Assembly (NCBI GenBank): GCA_023957315.1 | Contig: JAMLHE010000002.1 | Span: forward strand, 186,001-250,000 | DNA: 64,000 nucleotides | Reading direction: 5' to 3' | Origin: Candidatus Kapaibacterium sp. | GTDB lineage: Bacteria; Bacteroidota; Ignavibacteria; Kapaibacteriales; UBA2268 | Shown here: piece after piece, positions 7,636 through 16,657 of the stretch | Layout of the letters: each line of letters begins with the position of its first letter | How positions within the stretch are numbered: position 1 is the stretch's first letter | Translations under genes and position numbers: made by a program | Notes under the pieces: model-generated | Seen by the model: only the letters and a program-made list of their open reading frames with translations | Told to the model about the DNA's origin: nothing | The model's database searches: none

Positions 7636-9117
7636 TTATATCTTATTAATATCAAACATAGTTCCGATTCCGAATAATAATTTAGGGTCGAAATACTTTT
7701 TAATTTCAATCATATCGTCAACGGTTTTATCGCCGTACATTTTTCGTAAATACTTTTTCTTGAGCTTCCCGATTCCGTGCTCAGCCGATACTGTCCCCGA
7801 AAGTGCGAGCGTTTTGTCTATGCACTTATCGTAAATTTGTAGTGCAAGTGCGTATTCTTCCTCATTTTGGCAAAAAATATTTGCGTGGAGATGGCTATTG
7901 CCAATATGTCCGAAAATTACGTATTGCAAGGGTAAATTGCCAAAAATGTCGGAATAAAAGCGGAATAATTCGGGGAAATGCTCAATTGGCACTGCTGTAT
8001 CGAGCCCAACTTTCTTTTGGCTGTTCTCGGTCAAATTTTCGTAAACTTGGAGTGGCAATTCATGTCGGAATTCTGCCATTTCCTTGTGTTCTTTGTCATT
8101 TAGTGCAATCCATGTGTCGTCGCTTAATCCCGTATATTTTTGAATCATCGCGTACCATTCGCCCATGATTTCGTCCTCCTTGGGAGTCGAATATTCTTGC
8201 TCGAACCAAATTCCGGCTATTGCTTTTTCGGGAATTTGCGGAAATTTGGGGCGAAGCAAATTAAGTGATGGATTATCGAAATATTCTATTAATCTCGCAG
8301 AAATAGTTTTAACAGATTCTAGATTGGATTTGTTGTTAATTAGGCTCAAATCACGAATTTCAATTACAAAATCGAGCAATTTATCGGCATCATCGAAAAA
8401 GACAATTCCACCGATTATTGATTCCGGCAAAGGCAATACTTTGAGCGTAATTTCGGCAATTGCTGCGATTGTGCCTTCATTTCCGATGAACAAATCAATT
8501 GCGTCCATATTCTCGTGAGCAAAATAACCCGTGGCATTTTTAGTAGCGGGCATTTTGTAAACAGGTAATTGCAATTCGTACTTTTTGCCACTTTCGGAAT
8601 TAAAAGATAATTTATAAGAATCGGCAAAAATTTCACCACGCTTGAGTGAAATTATTTCGCCATCGGGCAAAATCAATTTTAATCCCAAAATATGCTCGCG
8701 AATTGCACCGTATTTAAAGGTCCGCGAGCCTGATGCGTTTGTGGCAACATTTCCCCCAATAAATGAATTCATCTCAGTGGGATTTGGCGCCAAAAAGTAG
8801 CCCCGCGGTCGGAGAAAATCGTCCAATTCATTCAAAGAGACGCCCGCTTGAACTGTGACTTTGCCATCGCCGAAAGCGGAAATGCTTTTCAATAATTCAG
8901 TAGAAATAACTGCACCGTCATTTGGGACTCTTGAACCTGTGATGCCCGTTCCGGCACCTGAAAATGTCATTGGAATGTTTTGCTCAAAGCAGCTTTTTAT
9001 AGCTTGGCGCAATTCGTCAAAATCCTCAGGAATATAGACTATATCGGCATTACCGTGCATATTCGACGAATCGAATGTATAGGGATGAATTGTATCTGTT
9101 TCAGTTTTGATAATCAT
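7636..9117 (-). CDS. FAD-binding oxidase/dehydrogenase (GlcD/D-lactate dehydrogenase-like)
   Basis: This 493-residue flavoprotein has the N-terminal FAD_binding_4 (PCMH) domain with [12 protein letters not shown] and [17 protein letters not shown], and a C-terminal FAD-oxidase domain ending with [17 protein letters not shown]. Relatives oxidise D-2-hydroxy acids such as glycolate, D-lactate or D-2-hydroxyglutarate and pass electrons to quinone or an Fe-S partner. No Fe-S subunit is fused or adjacent. It is embedded in the acyl-CoA carboxylase operon, 2 bases from pccB and about 10 from the small unknown gene, suggesting that a 2-hydroxy acid feeds the same pathway. The exact substrate cannot be read from sequence. 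Confidence 0.85.
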   Translation of the reverse strand: MIIKTETDTIHPYTFDSSNMHGNADIVYIPEDFDELRQAIKSCFEQNIPMTFSGAGTGITGSRVPNDGAVISTELLKSISAFGDGKVTVQAGVSLNELDDFLRPRGYFLAPNPTEMNSFIGGNVATNASGSRTFKYGAIREHILGLKLILPDGEIISLKRGEIFADSYKLSFNSESGKKYELQLPVYKMPATKNATGYFAHENMDAIDLFIGNEGTIAAIAEITLKVLPLPESIIGGIVFFDDADKLLDFVIEIRDLSLINNKSNLESVKTISARLIEYFDNPSLNLLRPKFPQIPEKAIAGIWFEQEYSTPKEDEIMGEWYAMIQKYTGLSDDTWIALNDKEHKEMAEFRHELPLQVYENLTENSQKKVGLDTAVPIEHFPELFRFYSDIFGNLPLQYVIFGHIGNSHLHANIFCQNEEEYALALQIYDKCIDKTLALSGTVSAEHGIGKLKKKYLRKMYGDKTVDDMIEIKKYFDPKLLFGIGTMFDINKI

Positions 9118-9126
9118 AACGCTAAT

Positions 9127-9342
9127 CTAATCCTTCCACGATTCCGGGTCTATACCCAATTCTGTTTCCGCTAAACGAATCAAATCCTCGAGTTCTAAGA
9201 ACCAATCTGTTTGCGTATGCGGCTTCAGCGGTTCATCGTAATATGCCATTATATAACCCGCAGATTCTTCGTCCTTGATATATGAGACGTAATTCAATCC
9301 GGGTCTCTTGAAAATATCGGCTATTTGGGCGAATTTTTTCAT
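9127..9342 (-). CDS. Small conserved-looking protein in carboxylase operon, unknown function
   Basis: A 71-residue acidic protein with no signal or membrane segment. Its start overlaps the stop of the biotin-carrier gene by four bases (ATGA), and the oxidase gene follows within 10 bases, so it is translationally coupled inside the operon. I do not recognise a family. Its size and place recall the small epsilon subunits of some actinobacterial acyl-CoA carboxylases, but I see no sequence match to support that. Confidence 0.65.
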   Translation of the reverse strand: MKKFAQIADIFKRPGLNYVSYIKDEESAGYIMAYYDEPLKPHTQTDWFLELEDLIRLAETELGIDPESWKD

Positions 9343-9860
9343 GAGGGTTCAATTTCGATTAATATTGAATCTTTGTCAACGGTGCTGCCTTCCTGAACTT
9401 TCAACGAAACAACTTTCCCTGCAATAGTTGATTTCAGTACATTTTCCATTTTCATAGCTTCTACGATTAGCAACTTTTCTCCCGGAACTACGGTCATGCC
9501 TTCTTCTACGAAGATTTTGATGATTAATCCGGGCATTGGCGCCTTGACTATTCCTGCTCCTGAGCCTGCTGCTTTGCCTGATTGACGGATAAATTTTTCG
9601 AGTAAATATGTGGTCGAATCAGTCACATCAACTTTGTAGTCCATGCCGTTCAAGCTGATGGTAATGGTATTGCGGTCATTCACGAATAGTTCTACTTGGT
9701 AGATTTTGCTGTTTACGATGAATGAAAAAACATTGTCGGAAAACTTTTTGAGCAATTCCACTTCGTATTGCTTATCGTTGATGATTACCGATTTGTGGCA
9801 ATCAGTTTCACAATGTGCTTTGTATTCGTTATTATTTATTTTAAGTACTAAATTTTCCAT
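9339..9860 (-). CDS. Biotin carboxyl carrier protein of acyl-CoA carboxylase
   Basis: The 173-residue protein ends in a biotinyl/lipoyl domain with APMPG near 107-111 and the biotinylation motif EAMKMEN, with K137 as the modified lysine. The first 90 residues match the BT-type linker seen in propionyl- and methylcrotonyl-CoA carboxylase alpha chains and in oxaloacetate decarboxylase carriers. It carries CO2 from the biotin carboxylase encoded 18 bases upstream to the carboxyltransferase downstream. In many relatives this region is fused to the carboxylase; here it is a separate gene. Confidence 0.9.
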   Translation of the reverse strand: MENLVLKINNNEYKAHCETDCHKSVIINDKQYEVELLKKFSDNVFSFIVNSKIYQVELFVNDRNTITISLNGMDYKVDVTDSTTYLLEKFIRQSGKAAGSGAGIVKAPMPGLIIKIFVEEGMTVVPGEKLLIVEAMKMENVLKSTIAGKVVSLKVQEGSTVDKDSILIEIEPS

Positions 9861-9878
9861 TTTCTCATTTGATTTTCG

Positions 9879-11378
9879 TTAAACTAAACGGCGCAAGTAT
9901 AAATTTTTCTCTTTCCATTTGCTGATTTTCGGCTGTGTATCAGTGGCACGATTTGCATTTTGGGACATTTTCCAGCCCCAAGTTGCAATTGCGGCAACGA
10001 TTTCCTCGTGTTCGTTTTTCATTCGGTTCAGCGATTCAAAATCGAATGAATGTTCGATGAATCCTGTGTCGAAATATCCGTAGCGAAATTCCGGATGTTG
10101 CATTACTGCGAGCAAAAACGGAATAATCGTCCGAACACCTTTGATTTTGTAATTTCGCAGCGCCATTTCCATACGATTAATCGCTTCGATTCTGTCGCGA
10201 CCGAAAGTAATCAACTTGGCGAGCATCGGGTCGAAATGTATCGTAACTTCCGAGCCTGTTTCGACGCCCGAATCAACTCTCACACCGTATCCGGCAGGTT
10301 GGCGATAGTATGAAATTTTGCCTGTGTCGGGCAAAAATCCATTGAAGGAATCTTCTGCGTAAATCCGGCATTCCAAGGCATGACCATTTAGCTTAATATC
10401 TTCCTGCTTGTAGGACAAGACTTGTCCATATGCAATTTTGATTTGCTCTTTTACAAGGTTAATTCCTGTCACCAATTCAGTCACGGGATGCTCCACTTGC
10501 AAACGCGTATTCATTTCGAGGAAATAATAGTTTTTGTTCCTGTCAAGCAAAAACTCGATTGTTCCGGCATTTGCATAATTGCATGCTTTTGCTGCTTCAA
10601 CTGCTACTTTGCCCATTTCTTCGCGAAGTTCGGGTGTGAGTACAGTTGAAGTTGCCTCTTCGATAACTTTTTGGTGGCGACGTTGAATAGAGCAATCGCG
10701 TTCGCCGAGATGAATGTAATTGCCATGTTCGTCGGCAAGCACTTGTATTTCGATATGCTTAGGGTTTTCGATATATTTTTCGATATAAACCGATTCATCG
10801 CCAAATGCCTTCATAGCTTCACGCTTGGCAGCTTCCAAAGATGGGGCAAGGTCGCTTGATTCAAATACTTTCCGCATTCCTTTGCCGCCACCGCCAGCTG
10901 CAGCTTTGAGCAAAATTGGATAGCCGATTTCTGTAGCTATTTCAATGGCGCGGTCGGTATCGGTGATTTTTTCTTTCGTTCCGGGCACAATCGGCACTCC
11001 GGCGTTGAACATCAGTTCGCGAGCGCGGGTTTTGTTGCCCATCATTTCGATTGAAGTGTGCGAGGGACCTATGAATTTAAGCCCGGCATCTGTGACTGCT
11101 TTGGCAAATTCGGCTCGTTCGGACAAAAATCCGTACCCCGGATGAATTGCTTCGGCATCGGAATTCTTTGCTATTTCGATGATTTGAGCCATATCGAGAT
11201 AGGCATCTTTCGGGGTCTCGCCTTCGACGCGATAAGCATAATCAGCATAATTTACAAATTGTGCCGTCCGGTCAATTTCGTGATATATTGCTACGGTTTC
11301 AATTCCCATTTCTCGGGATGAACGCATTATTCGGACCGCTATTTCGCCACGGTTGGCAATCAGTATTCGTTTGAACAT
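9879..11378 (-). CDS. accC: Biotin carboxylase subunit of acyl-CoA carboxylase
   Basis: About 499 residues with the three biotin carboxylase domains: N-terminal FKRILIANRGEIAVRI, ATP-grasp with KAAAGGGGKGMR, and EMNTRLQVEHPVTE followed by the C-terminal DSGVETGSEV region. It carboxylates biotin on the carrier using ATP and bicarbonate. I used the ATG at 11378; a TTG lies one codon upstream. It has a tail of about 50 residues beyond a classic AccC (about 450), which may contact the separate BT/carrier protein. It is first in the operon whose last gene is the PccB-type subunit, so it likely serves propionyl-CoA carboxylation (PccA role), though it could also serve acetyl-CoA carboxylase. Confidence 0.9.
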   Translation of the reverse strand: MFKRILIANRGEIAVRIMRSSREMGIETVAIYHEIDRTAQFVNYADYAYRVEGETPKDAYLDMAQIIEIAKNSDAEAIHPGYGFLSERAEFAKAVTDAGLKFIGPSHTSIEMMGNKTRARELMFNAGVPIVPGTKEKITDTDRAIEIATEIGYPILLKAAAGGGGKGMRKVFESSDLAPSLEAAKREAMKAFGDESVYIEKYIENPKHIEIQVLADEHGNYIHLGERDCSIQRRHQKVIEEATSTVLTPELREEMGKVAVEAAKACNYANAGTIEFLLDRNKNYYFLEMNTRLQVEHPVTELVTGINLVKEQIKIAYGQVLSYKQEDIKLNGHALECRIYAEDSFNGFLPDTGKISYYRQPAGYGVRVDSGVETGSEVTIHFDPMLAKLITFGRDRIEAINRMEMALRNYKIKGVRTIIPFLLAVMQHPEFRYGYFDTGFIEHSFDFESLNRMKNEHEEIVAAIATWGWKMSQNANRATDTQPKISKWKEKNLYLRRLV

Positions 11379-11450
11379 CAATTTTTCTTAAATTAATAAT
11401 AACATTTTTTAGACGTGAAGAGTGCTTTTTGATTTAAAATTTCTCTATCT

Positions 11451-12659
11451 CTAACACACATGCTGAAAATTGGAATACAAAGTCTTGATTGAAACGTTGC
11501 CGAGCATCTTGTCTTTGTAATCATCTTTGATTTTTTGTGCAGCCATGCTCAATTCTTCTGTCTTGATTCCTGCCGAGCACGAATTCCATGCCTCCAAAAA
11601 TGCGGCTAACTGGTCGGCAGCCCGGATGCACTCGCCGTCGTGAGGATTAAAGCGGTCTTCGTTATATTTTGAATTCAAATCATCAATTGAAATATTGTCG
11701 AGTTCGACTTTTCCGTTAAGATGTATCTTGTTTTTGAATTCGTCCAGAACGTAGTATTGGATTTCTTCCATCCATTTTTTTTCAATTAGTGGGAATATTT
11801 CCTTTTCGGCGAGACTCATTTCCAATTCTTTGATTAGATTGTCAAATTCGTCCGACGAGCGTTTTACAGGTGAAATGATGTCACGAGTGACGGCTTCGGG
11901 CAAATCGTGGAAGAGCCCTCCGAAAAAGCTGTTGTAAAGCCTTTGCGGACATGCGTTATTTTCGCGAGCAAAGAAATATGCTATTGTCGCAACCAGCAAA
12001 GTATGCCCCAAAACTGCTGTTTTCGGCACTCGCGGGACTTGTGCCCAGCGGATTTGGAATCTCAATTGTCCGCATAAATCTACAAAATTTGAAATTGTGT
12101 GCTTATTGGTTAGCCGCTGAATTCCGATTAAATCATTGAAATTGGCAATGCTGTTCAAAAGTTCTGTTTCGATTCTAATATTTTGATAATTAAAAGGATT
12201 AGATTGTTTGATTATCTGGAATTCCCAATAGCTTGCATAAATATGAGCCGCATCGAGCACTCGCATACTTATTTCATTCGGGTCGGATTCTGTGAACAAA
12301 AAATCGGCAATTTCATCGAGCAAAATCTTGCTTTCGATTTTTGGCTCTAATTGCGTATAGACGTATTGGTTAAGCTTCTCGAAAACTTTTTTGTTCTTTT
12401 TGACTTCACGGTAAATCGGGGATTTGATGTCGCTTATGACGATTCGCCTGATTAGCTCGTAAATTCCAAACTTGATGATTTTTTGCCAATCAATTTTGGC
12501 TCCCCTCGATTCTTCGTATTTCGCAAGGCAATATGCTATAATCATTTTGTGGGCGTGTTTGTCCATTTCGATTAAATCCATTGCCCGAATTCTATCGTTC
12601 CAGCGTTGGATATGAAATCCTCTGAACAATTCATTCAAAAGGGAAAAATTTACTATCAT
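11451..12659 (-). CDS. HD-domain protein (YfbR/HD_3-like phosphohydrolase)
   Basis: The 402-residue protein has an HD-type metal site: GHTLLVATIAYFFAR around 218-232, then GLFHDLPEAVTRD, matching the H...HD spacing of YfbR-like nucleotidases and related phosphohydrolases. An earlier MDLIEMDKHAHKMIIAY segment near 27-43 looks like a second, partial copy of the helix that carries the first histidine. No regulatory domain is fused. It follows the response regulator by 9 bases in the motility cluster, so a nucleotide-signalling role is possible but unproven. The substrate is unknown. Confidence 0.7.
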   Translation of the reverse strand: MIVNFSLLNELFRGFHIQRWNDRIRAMDLIEMDKHAHKMIIAYCLAKYEESRGAKIDWQKIIKFGIYELIRRIVISDIKSPIYREVKKNKKVFEKLNQYVYTQLEPKIESKILLDEIADFLFTESDPNEISMRVLDAAHIYASYWEFQIIKQSNPFNYQNIRIETELLNSIANFNDLIGIQRLTNKHTISNFVDLCGQLRFQIRWAQVPRVPKTAVLGHTLLVATIAYFFARENNACPQRLYNSFFGGLFHDLPEAVTRDIISPVKRSSDEFDNLIKELEMSLAEKEIFPLIEKKWMEEIQYYVLDEFKNKIHLNGKVELDNISIDDLNSKYNEDRFNPHDGECIRAADQLAAFLEAWNSCSAGIKTEELSMAAQKIKDDYKDKMLGNVSIKTLYSNFQHVC

Positions 12660-12668
12660 TTAGAACTC

Positions 12669-13289
12669 CTATTTTTTGGATTTCAAGAGCATTTTCTTTA
12701 TTGATTCGATGCTGCGTTTTTCGTCGTCTTGATAATGTTGTAAGAGTTGGTCTTGTTTGACAGAAGTTTTAGAACTGCTTTTCTCTTTTTCGGCTAATTG
12801 TATTTTAGGTGTAACCCTTGTTTTTAAAATATCTTCGGAATCATTATTTTTGAGGAAATCTTCCGAAGGTTGCAATTCGCCGGAGTATTCGCCCTTCGCA
12901 ACCATATCGAGCTTATCTTTGCCAAACACATCGAGCAATTTGTCATAAATTGTAGCGCGTGTGAATGGCTTGGAAATGAAACCGGCTGTGCCTGTTTTGA
13001 CGGCTAAACCTAAATTTTCAACATCGGATAAAGCTGAAACCATCAAAACGGGGATATTTTGCGTTGTACGAATTTTCTTCAGTATTTTCAAAGTCAAATG
13101 TCCTGAAAGCTCTGGCATCAATATATCCAAGACTATTAGGTGTGGTCTGTGCTCTACTGCGAGAGCTATGCCGTCAAATCCGTTAGATGCAAGAAAAGTT
13201 TTTTTGAATCCGTAGCTTTGCAAAGTCTTAGATAAAATTCTTTGCATCCATATGTCATCATCAATTACAAGAGTAGAATACTCAATCAT
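12669..13289 (-). CDS. Response regulator with receiver domain and charged tail
   Basis: Residues 5-122 form a REC domain with the acidic patch at D10-D12, phospho-acceptor D55 in IVLDILMP, S85 and K107 in ISKPF. The remaining 80 residues are polar and charged, with no DNA-binding, GGDEF or other output domain that I can see, so it may act by protein contact as CheY-like or diguanylate-type adaptors do. Its start overlaps the csrA stop by 8 bases, showing translational coupling. No histidine kinase is in this window. Confidence 0.85.
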   Translation of the reverse strand: MIEYSTLVIDDDIWMQRILSKTLQSYGFKKTFLASNGFDGIALAVEHRPHLIVLDILMPELSGHLTLKILKKIRTTQNIPVLMVSALSDVENLGLAVKTGTAGFISKPFTRATIYDKLLDVFGKDKLDMVAKGEYSGELQPSEDFLKNNDSEDILKTRVTPKIQLAEKEKSSSKTSVKQDQLLQHYQDDEKRSIESIKKMLLKSKK

Positions 13290-13593
13290 TTGAATCTTCC
13301 TTGTTGGATTGGATTTTGGAGGCTACATTGATTTGGCTTACTTTGTCTGTGTCGTTTGTGCCCCAAGTGACTTGGCTTGCAGAAATCGCATTTTTCAGAG
13401 CTACGATTTGGGTTCTTGCGGCATGACGGTTTATCTCAATAATTTTATCGTAAACTTCCTTACGGTGTACAGCTACCGTTTTTGGAGCAGCGATGCCCAA
13501 TCTTACTACGCCTCTGTCATAACTTAACACAGTAACCGTCACAGTCGAGCCGATATTAATTACTTCACCAATTTTTCTTGACAATACCAGCAT
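13282..13593 (-). CDS. csrA: Carbon storage/flagellar translational regulator CsrA
   Basis: It opens MLVLSRKIGEVINIG and continues with VRLGIAAPKTVAVHRKEVYDKI, the full CsrA RNA-binding fold including the VHR-x-E segment whose Arg contacts GGA motifs. CsrA is normally about 60 residues; this one has about 40 more, polar and possibly disordered. fliW lies 4 bases upstream, the standard CsrA-FliW pairing in which FliW sequesters CsrA until flagellin drains it. It likely represses flagellin or related mRNAs. Confidence 0.95.
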   Translation of the reverse strand: MLVLSRKIGEVINIGSTVTVTVLSYDRGVVRLGIAAPKTVAVHRKEVYDKIIEINRHAARTQIVALKNAISASQVTWGTNDTDKVSQINVASKIQSNKEDSND

Positions 13594-13596
13594 CGT

Positions 13597-14022
13597 TTAC
13601 TCCGTCGCTCCTGTAGCAGTTTTATTATTGCTAATAAGGTGATTTGTCGAATACTTATCGGTAGTCAATATGATTTGCTCGCCGGTTTTTTTGTTTACGT
13701 CCACCACGACCGGAGCTTTCAAATTGGCTGTCATTCTGCCAAGTTCGTCTTCGAGAGTGATGATGACAAAAAGCGCTTGAATATTGAAATCGAAATGATT
13801 GCCCGGGCTATAGTCAAGTTCAAGCAACCAAGGGCTTAGTAGTGGGAATCCGATGTCGGGACTTTCGAGGCTCAGCAACCATTTGAATGGCACTGTTTCT
13901 TCCTCACTGATTAGCACATAATTTTTCAAATCCTCGAATCCTAAAATACCTTCGGGGAAATGAATTACGTGTTCATCCTCAATTTCGATGTCACCGAATT
14001 GCAAAGTTGTAATCTTCTTCAT
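13597..14022 (-). CDS. fliW: Flagellar assembly factor FliW
   Basis: A 141-residue FliW with its diagnostic HVIHFPEGILGFEDLKNYVL segment and an SPDIGFPLLSPWL segment. FliW binds CsrA and flagellin in turn, coupling flagellin translation to secretion. It sits directly before csrA and about 90 bases after motB, which supports flagellar motility in this organism although no filament or basal body genes are in the window. Confidence 0.95.
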   Translation of the reverse strand: MKKITTLQFGDIEIEDEHVIHFPEGILGFEDLKNYVLISEEETVPFKWLLSLESPDIGFPLLSPWLLELDYSPGNHFDFNIQALFVIITLEDELGRMTANLKAPVVVDVNKKTGEQIILTTDKYSTNHLISNNKTATGATE

Positions 14023-14113
14023 ATTTTCAATTTATTTCGCAATTTATTATTTGTCATACTATTAAAATTAAGAAAGATTTCTGAAATTAAAAAATATTAG
14101 TGCAAATATCGTG

Positions 14114-14890
14114 CTAATTTTCAATTTCTTGATTATTTTTATATCCGTCCGTCGAAGGCATGTCTCCGGTCAAAGGTCCGATGTTAATTTCGACTCTTCG
14201 ATTTCGAGCTTTCCCTTCGGGGCTTATGTTGTCGGCAATCGGGCGTTGAGGACCGAATCCGCGAATCACCAAGTTGTAATCGGGCACTCCTTTTCGTATC
14301 ATCGAATATGCAACGTTTACAGCCCGCGCCGAAGACAAATGCCAATTAGATTCGTACTGAAAAGTTTTTATCGGCACGTTGTCTGTATGCCCATCAATTT
14401 CGATTGTCAATTGCCAATTGCTTAAAATAGACGAAATTGAATCTAATGCACGACTGCCATCGGGAACAAGTTCGGCTTTTCCGGACGGGAAAAGCAATTT
14501 CTCCTGCATAATCAGTTTAAATCCCGAATCATTACGTTCGATAGCTACTCCACCCGCTTCAATAAAAGTAGCTAATTTCTCTTCGAGTTCTTCGGAAATC
14601 TCTTCCATATTGCGTGACGATGCCTCAGGCAAAATTGCTTCAGGCACTCCATCCTTCATGCCTTCCAAAACACCGCTGCCACCATCTAAAGGAGACTTAT
14701 CCGAAGATTTGAAATAACCCGAGAATGCAGCCGCATATTCCTTAAACTTCTCTTGGTCCACCTGTGCAGTCGAGTACAGTACCACAAACAATCCCAACAG
14801 CAATGTAATCAAATCCGCATAGGTTATCAAGTACCGATCTGCACCGGTATTATGATGCGTTTTGTGATATGTTCGCCCTTTTTTTATCAA
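14114..14890 (-). CDS. motB: Flagellar motor stator protein MotB (OmpA-like C-terminus)
   Basis: One membrane helix carries the stator motif YADLITLLLGLFVVLYS, with D26 as the expected proton- or sodium-carrying aspartate. After a linker, the C-terminal OmpA/MotB peptidoglycan-binding domain shows IDGHTDNVPI, SSARAVNVAY and RNRRVEINI. The start is TTG at 14890; no ATG precedes the membrane segment. MotA, its usual partner, is not adjacent. Confidence 0.9.
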   Translation of the reverse strand: MIKKGRTYHKTHHNTGADRYLITYADLITLLLGLFVVLYSTAQVDQEKFKEYAAAFSGYFKSSDKSPLDGGSGVLEGMKDGVPEAILPEASSRNMEEISEELEEKLATFIEAGGVAIERNDSGFKLIMQEKLLFPSGKAELVPDGSRALDSISSILSNWQLTIEIDGHTDNVPIKTFQYESNWHLSSARAVNVAYSMIRKGVPDYNLVIRGFGPQRPIADNISPEGKARNRRVEINIGPLTGDMPSTDGYKNNQEIEN

Positions 14891-14920
14891 AATACTTTAC
14901 TAATATACTATTATATCGTA

Positions 14921-16564
14921 CTATTGACGCTTTTCTTGATTCTTTTTTGAGAAAAATGAGAATAAAAGCGAAATAAGTAAAATCAATGAAAAAGCAATGG
15001 GCAAATAATCTCGGTAGCGGACATAAAATGTGAGATTGTCCATCAAGGGCAATTGCTCGATTGATGCTATTCGAGTGTATTGAGGCAGAATGGAAATTGA
15101 ACTGCCTGTTGGAGTTATGAAGCCGGACACGCCGCTATTAGCACAACGTGCCAAATATCGGCGATTTTCGATTGCTCGCAAAGCAGCTATAATATAATGT
15201 TGCTCAGGTCCCGGAGTGTAATCATACCAAGCATCGTTTGTGATTACCGACATTACATTTGCACCTTTGGCTGTAAACTCCGCGACAAACGACGGATAAA
15301 TTGATTCGATACAAATAATTGGGGCAATTTGGAATTTTGCATTTTCCGTTTCGACAAGTAAATTTATTTGCTCCAATCCACGTCCCCAAGCGGAAATCCC
15401 AACTCCCCATTCAAACCACGAACGCATGAAAAGCAAATATTCGGCATAGGGCATTCGCTCAGCAAAAGGCGTCAATCTCATTTTCCTATATGTTTGTGGC
15501 TCGGACGATTGCACAGGGTTGACCAGCATCGCTGAATTGTATGATTCGTATATCTGAGTCGAATCCCAAGGATAGACTCTTGCAGTCGGAGGAGTTTGGA
15601 GGCTATCTTCAAAAAATCTAATTTCGGCAAATCCCATCATCAATGGCACACCCGTAGCCAAAACTCTCTCGTAAAACATGTAATATTCGTAAATGTTTTC
15701 TACATTTGTATGCTTGGGGTATGATGTTTCGCTCCAAATGAACAAATCCGGCTTACCACTGACTGCTCTAACCGAGTCTTCAAGAGCAAAGTGCATCATT
15801 ACTTGACTATCCACTCCACCTTCCCACTTTCTCCATGGATTAATATTTGGTTGGACAACTCCAATTTTCGCCGAAGGATATTCGAGTTTGAGTTTGTCGT
15901 GACTGTACTCAGATTTTGCCCATATTCCGTAAATCAACGGGAAAATTATAATTGCAGCTAATAAAATGTATGCTTTCCGTATGAATTTGCTATTTGCCGC
16001 CCCAATCTGACTTCTTTTCCTATATTCGAGTATAATTCTCAAAATCAGCACATTTGCCGAAAGCACTAAAAACGATGCTCCCCAAATTCCGGTAATATCT
16101 ATGAATTGAATCCAAATTGAATTGTAAAATTGCGTATTGCCATAGGTCAGCCATGGATATGAAAATTCGCCCAAGGAATGTGCCCATTCAAATGCTACCC
16201 AAATGAATGGAAATAGATTGAGTGCTACTGTTGCTGAATAACGGCGTTTGAATATATTGAAAATAATGAATGGAATCATGAAGAAAAATGGATGCGCTAT
16301 GGCGAGTGCGATTGCAGATGCCGTCAGATACGGGTCAGTATCAGCTTGCCAACTGCCTATCCACCAGTTTGTTCCGGCATGATATATGAAAAAGGTAAGA
16401 TATAGCTTCAAGAACATGCGGCGTGGGTGCGATTCCGAAGCGAAAATGAACAAAATTGGTATAAATGCCACAAAAGCCAACATAAAAAATGGCAATGGTG
16501 GAAATGAAAGTGCAAGCAAAATTCCGCTAATCAGGGATAGAAATGTATTTTGAAACTTTTTCAC
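14921..16564 (-). CDS. lnt: Apolipoprotein N-acyltransferase
   Basis: The 547-residue protein has several N-terminal membrane helices to about residue 215, a nitrilase-fold catalytic domain, and a final membrane helix. The catalytic triad is visible: E279 (FIWSETSYP), K361 (YRKMRLTPFAE) and C418 (IICIES). It adds the third acyl chain to lipoproteins in the inner membrane. It starts with GTG at 16564. The window holds several lipoprotein substrates. It is first of the leftward cluster with motB and fliW. Confidence 0.95.
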   Translation of the reverse strand: MKKFQNTFLSLISGILLALSFPPLPFFMLAFVAFIPILFIFASESHPRRMFLKLYLTFFIYHAGTNWWIGSWQADTDPYLTASAIALAIAHPFFFMIPFIIFNIFKRRYSATVALNLFPFIWVAFEWAHSLGEFSYPWLTYGNTQFYNSIWIQFIDITGIWGASFLVLSANVLILRIILEYRKRSQIGAANSKFIRKAYILLAAIIIFPLIYGIWAKSEYSHDKLKLEYPSAKIGVVQPNINPWRKWEGGVDSQVMMHFALEDSVRAVSGKPDLFIWSETSYPKHTNVENIYEYYMFYERVLATGVPLMMGFAEIRFFEDSLQTPPTARVYPWDSTQIYESYNSAMLVNPVQSSEPQTYRKMRLTPFAERMPYAEYLLFMRSWFEWGVGISAWGRGLEQINLLVETENAKFQIAPIICIESIYPSFVAEFTAKGANVMSVITNDAWYDYTPGPEQHYIIAALRAIENRRYLARCANSGVSGFITPTGSSISILPQYTRIASIEQLPLMDNLTFYVRYRDYLPIAFSLILLISLLFSFFSKKNQEKRQ

Positions 16565-16657
16565 GTTTTGAGTTTTTATAATATTGTTTGATAATAAACG
16601 ATTAACAAATTTAACGATGAATTTTGAATTAATAATTAAGATTTGACAGAAACCGAG

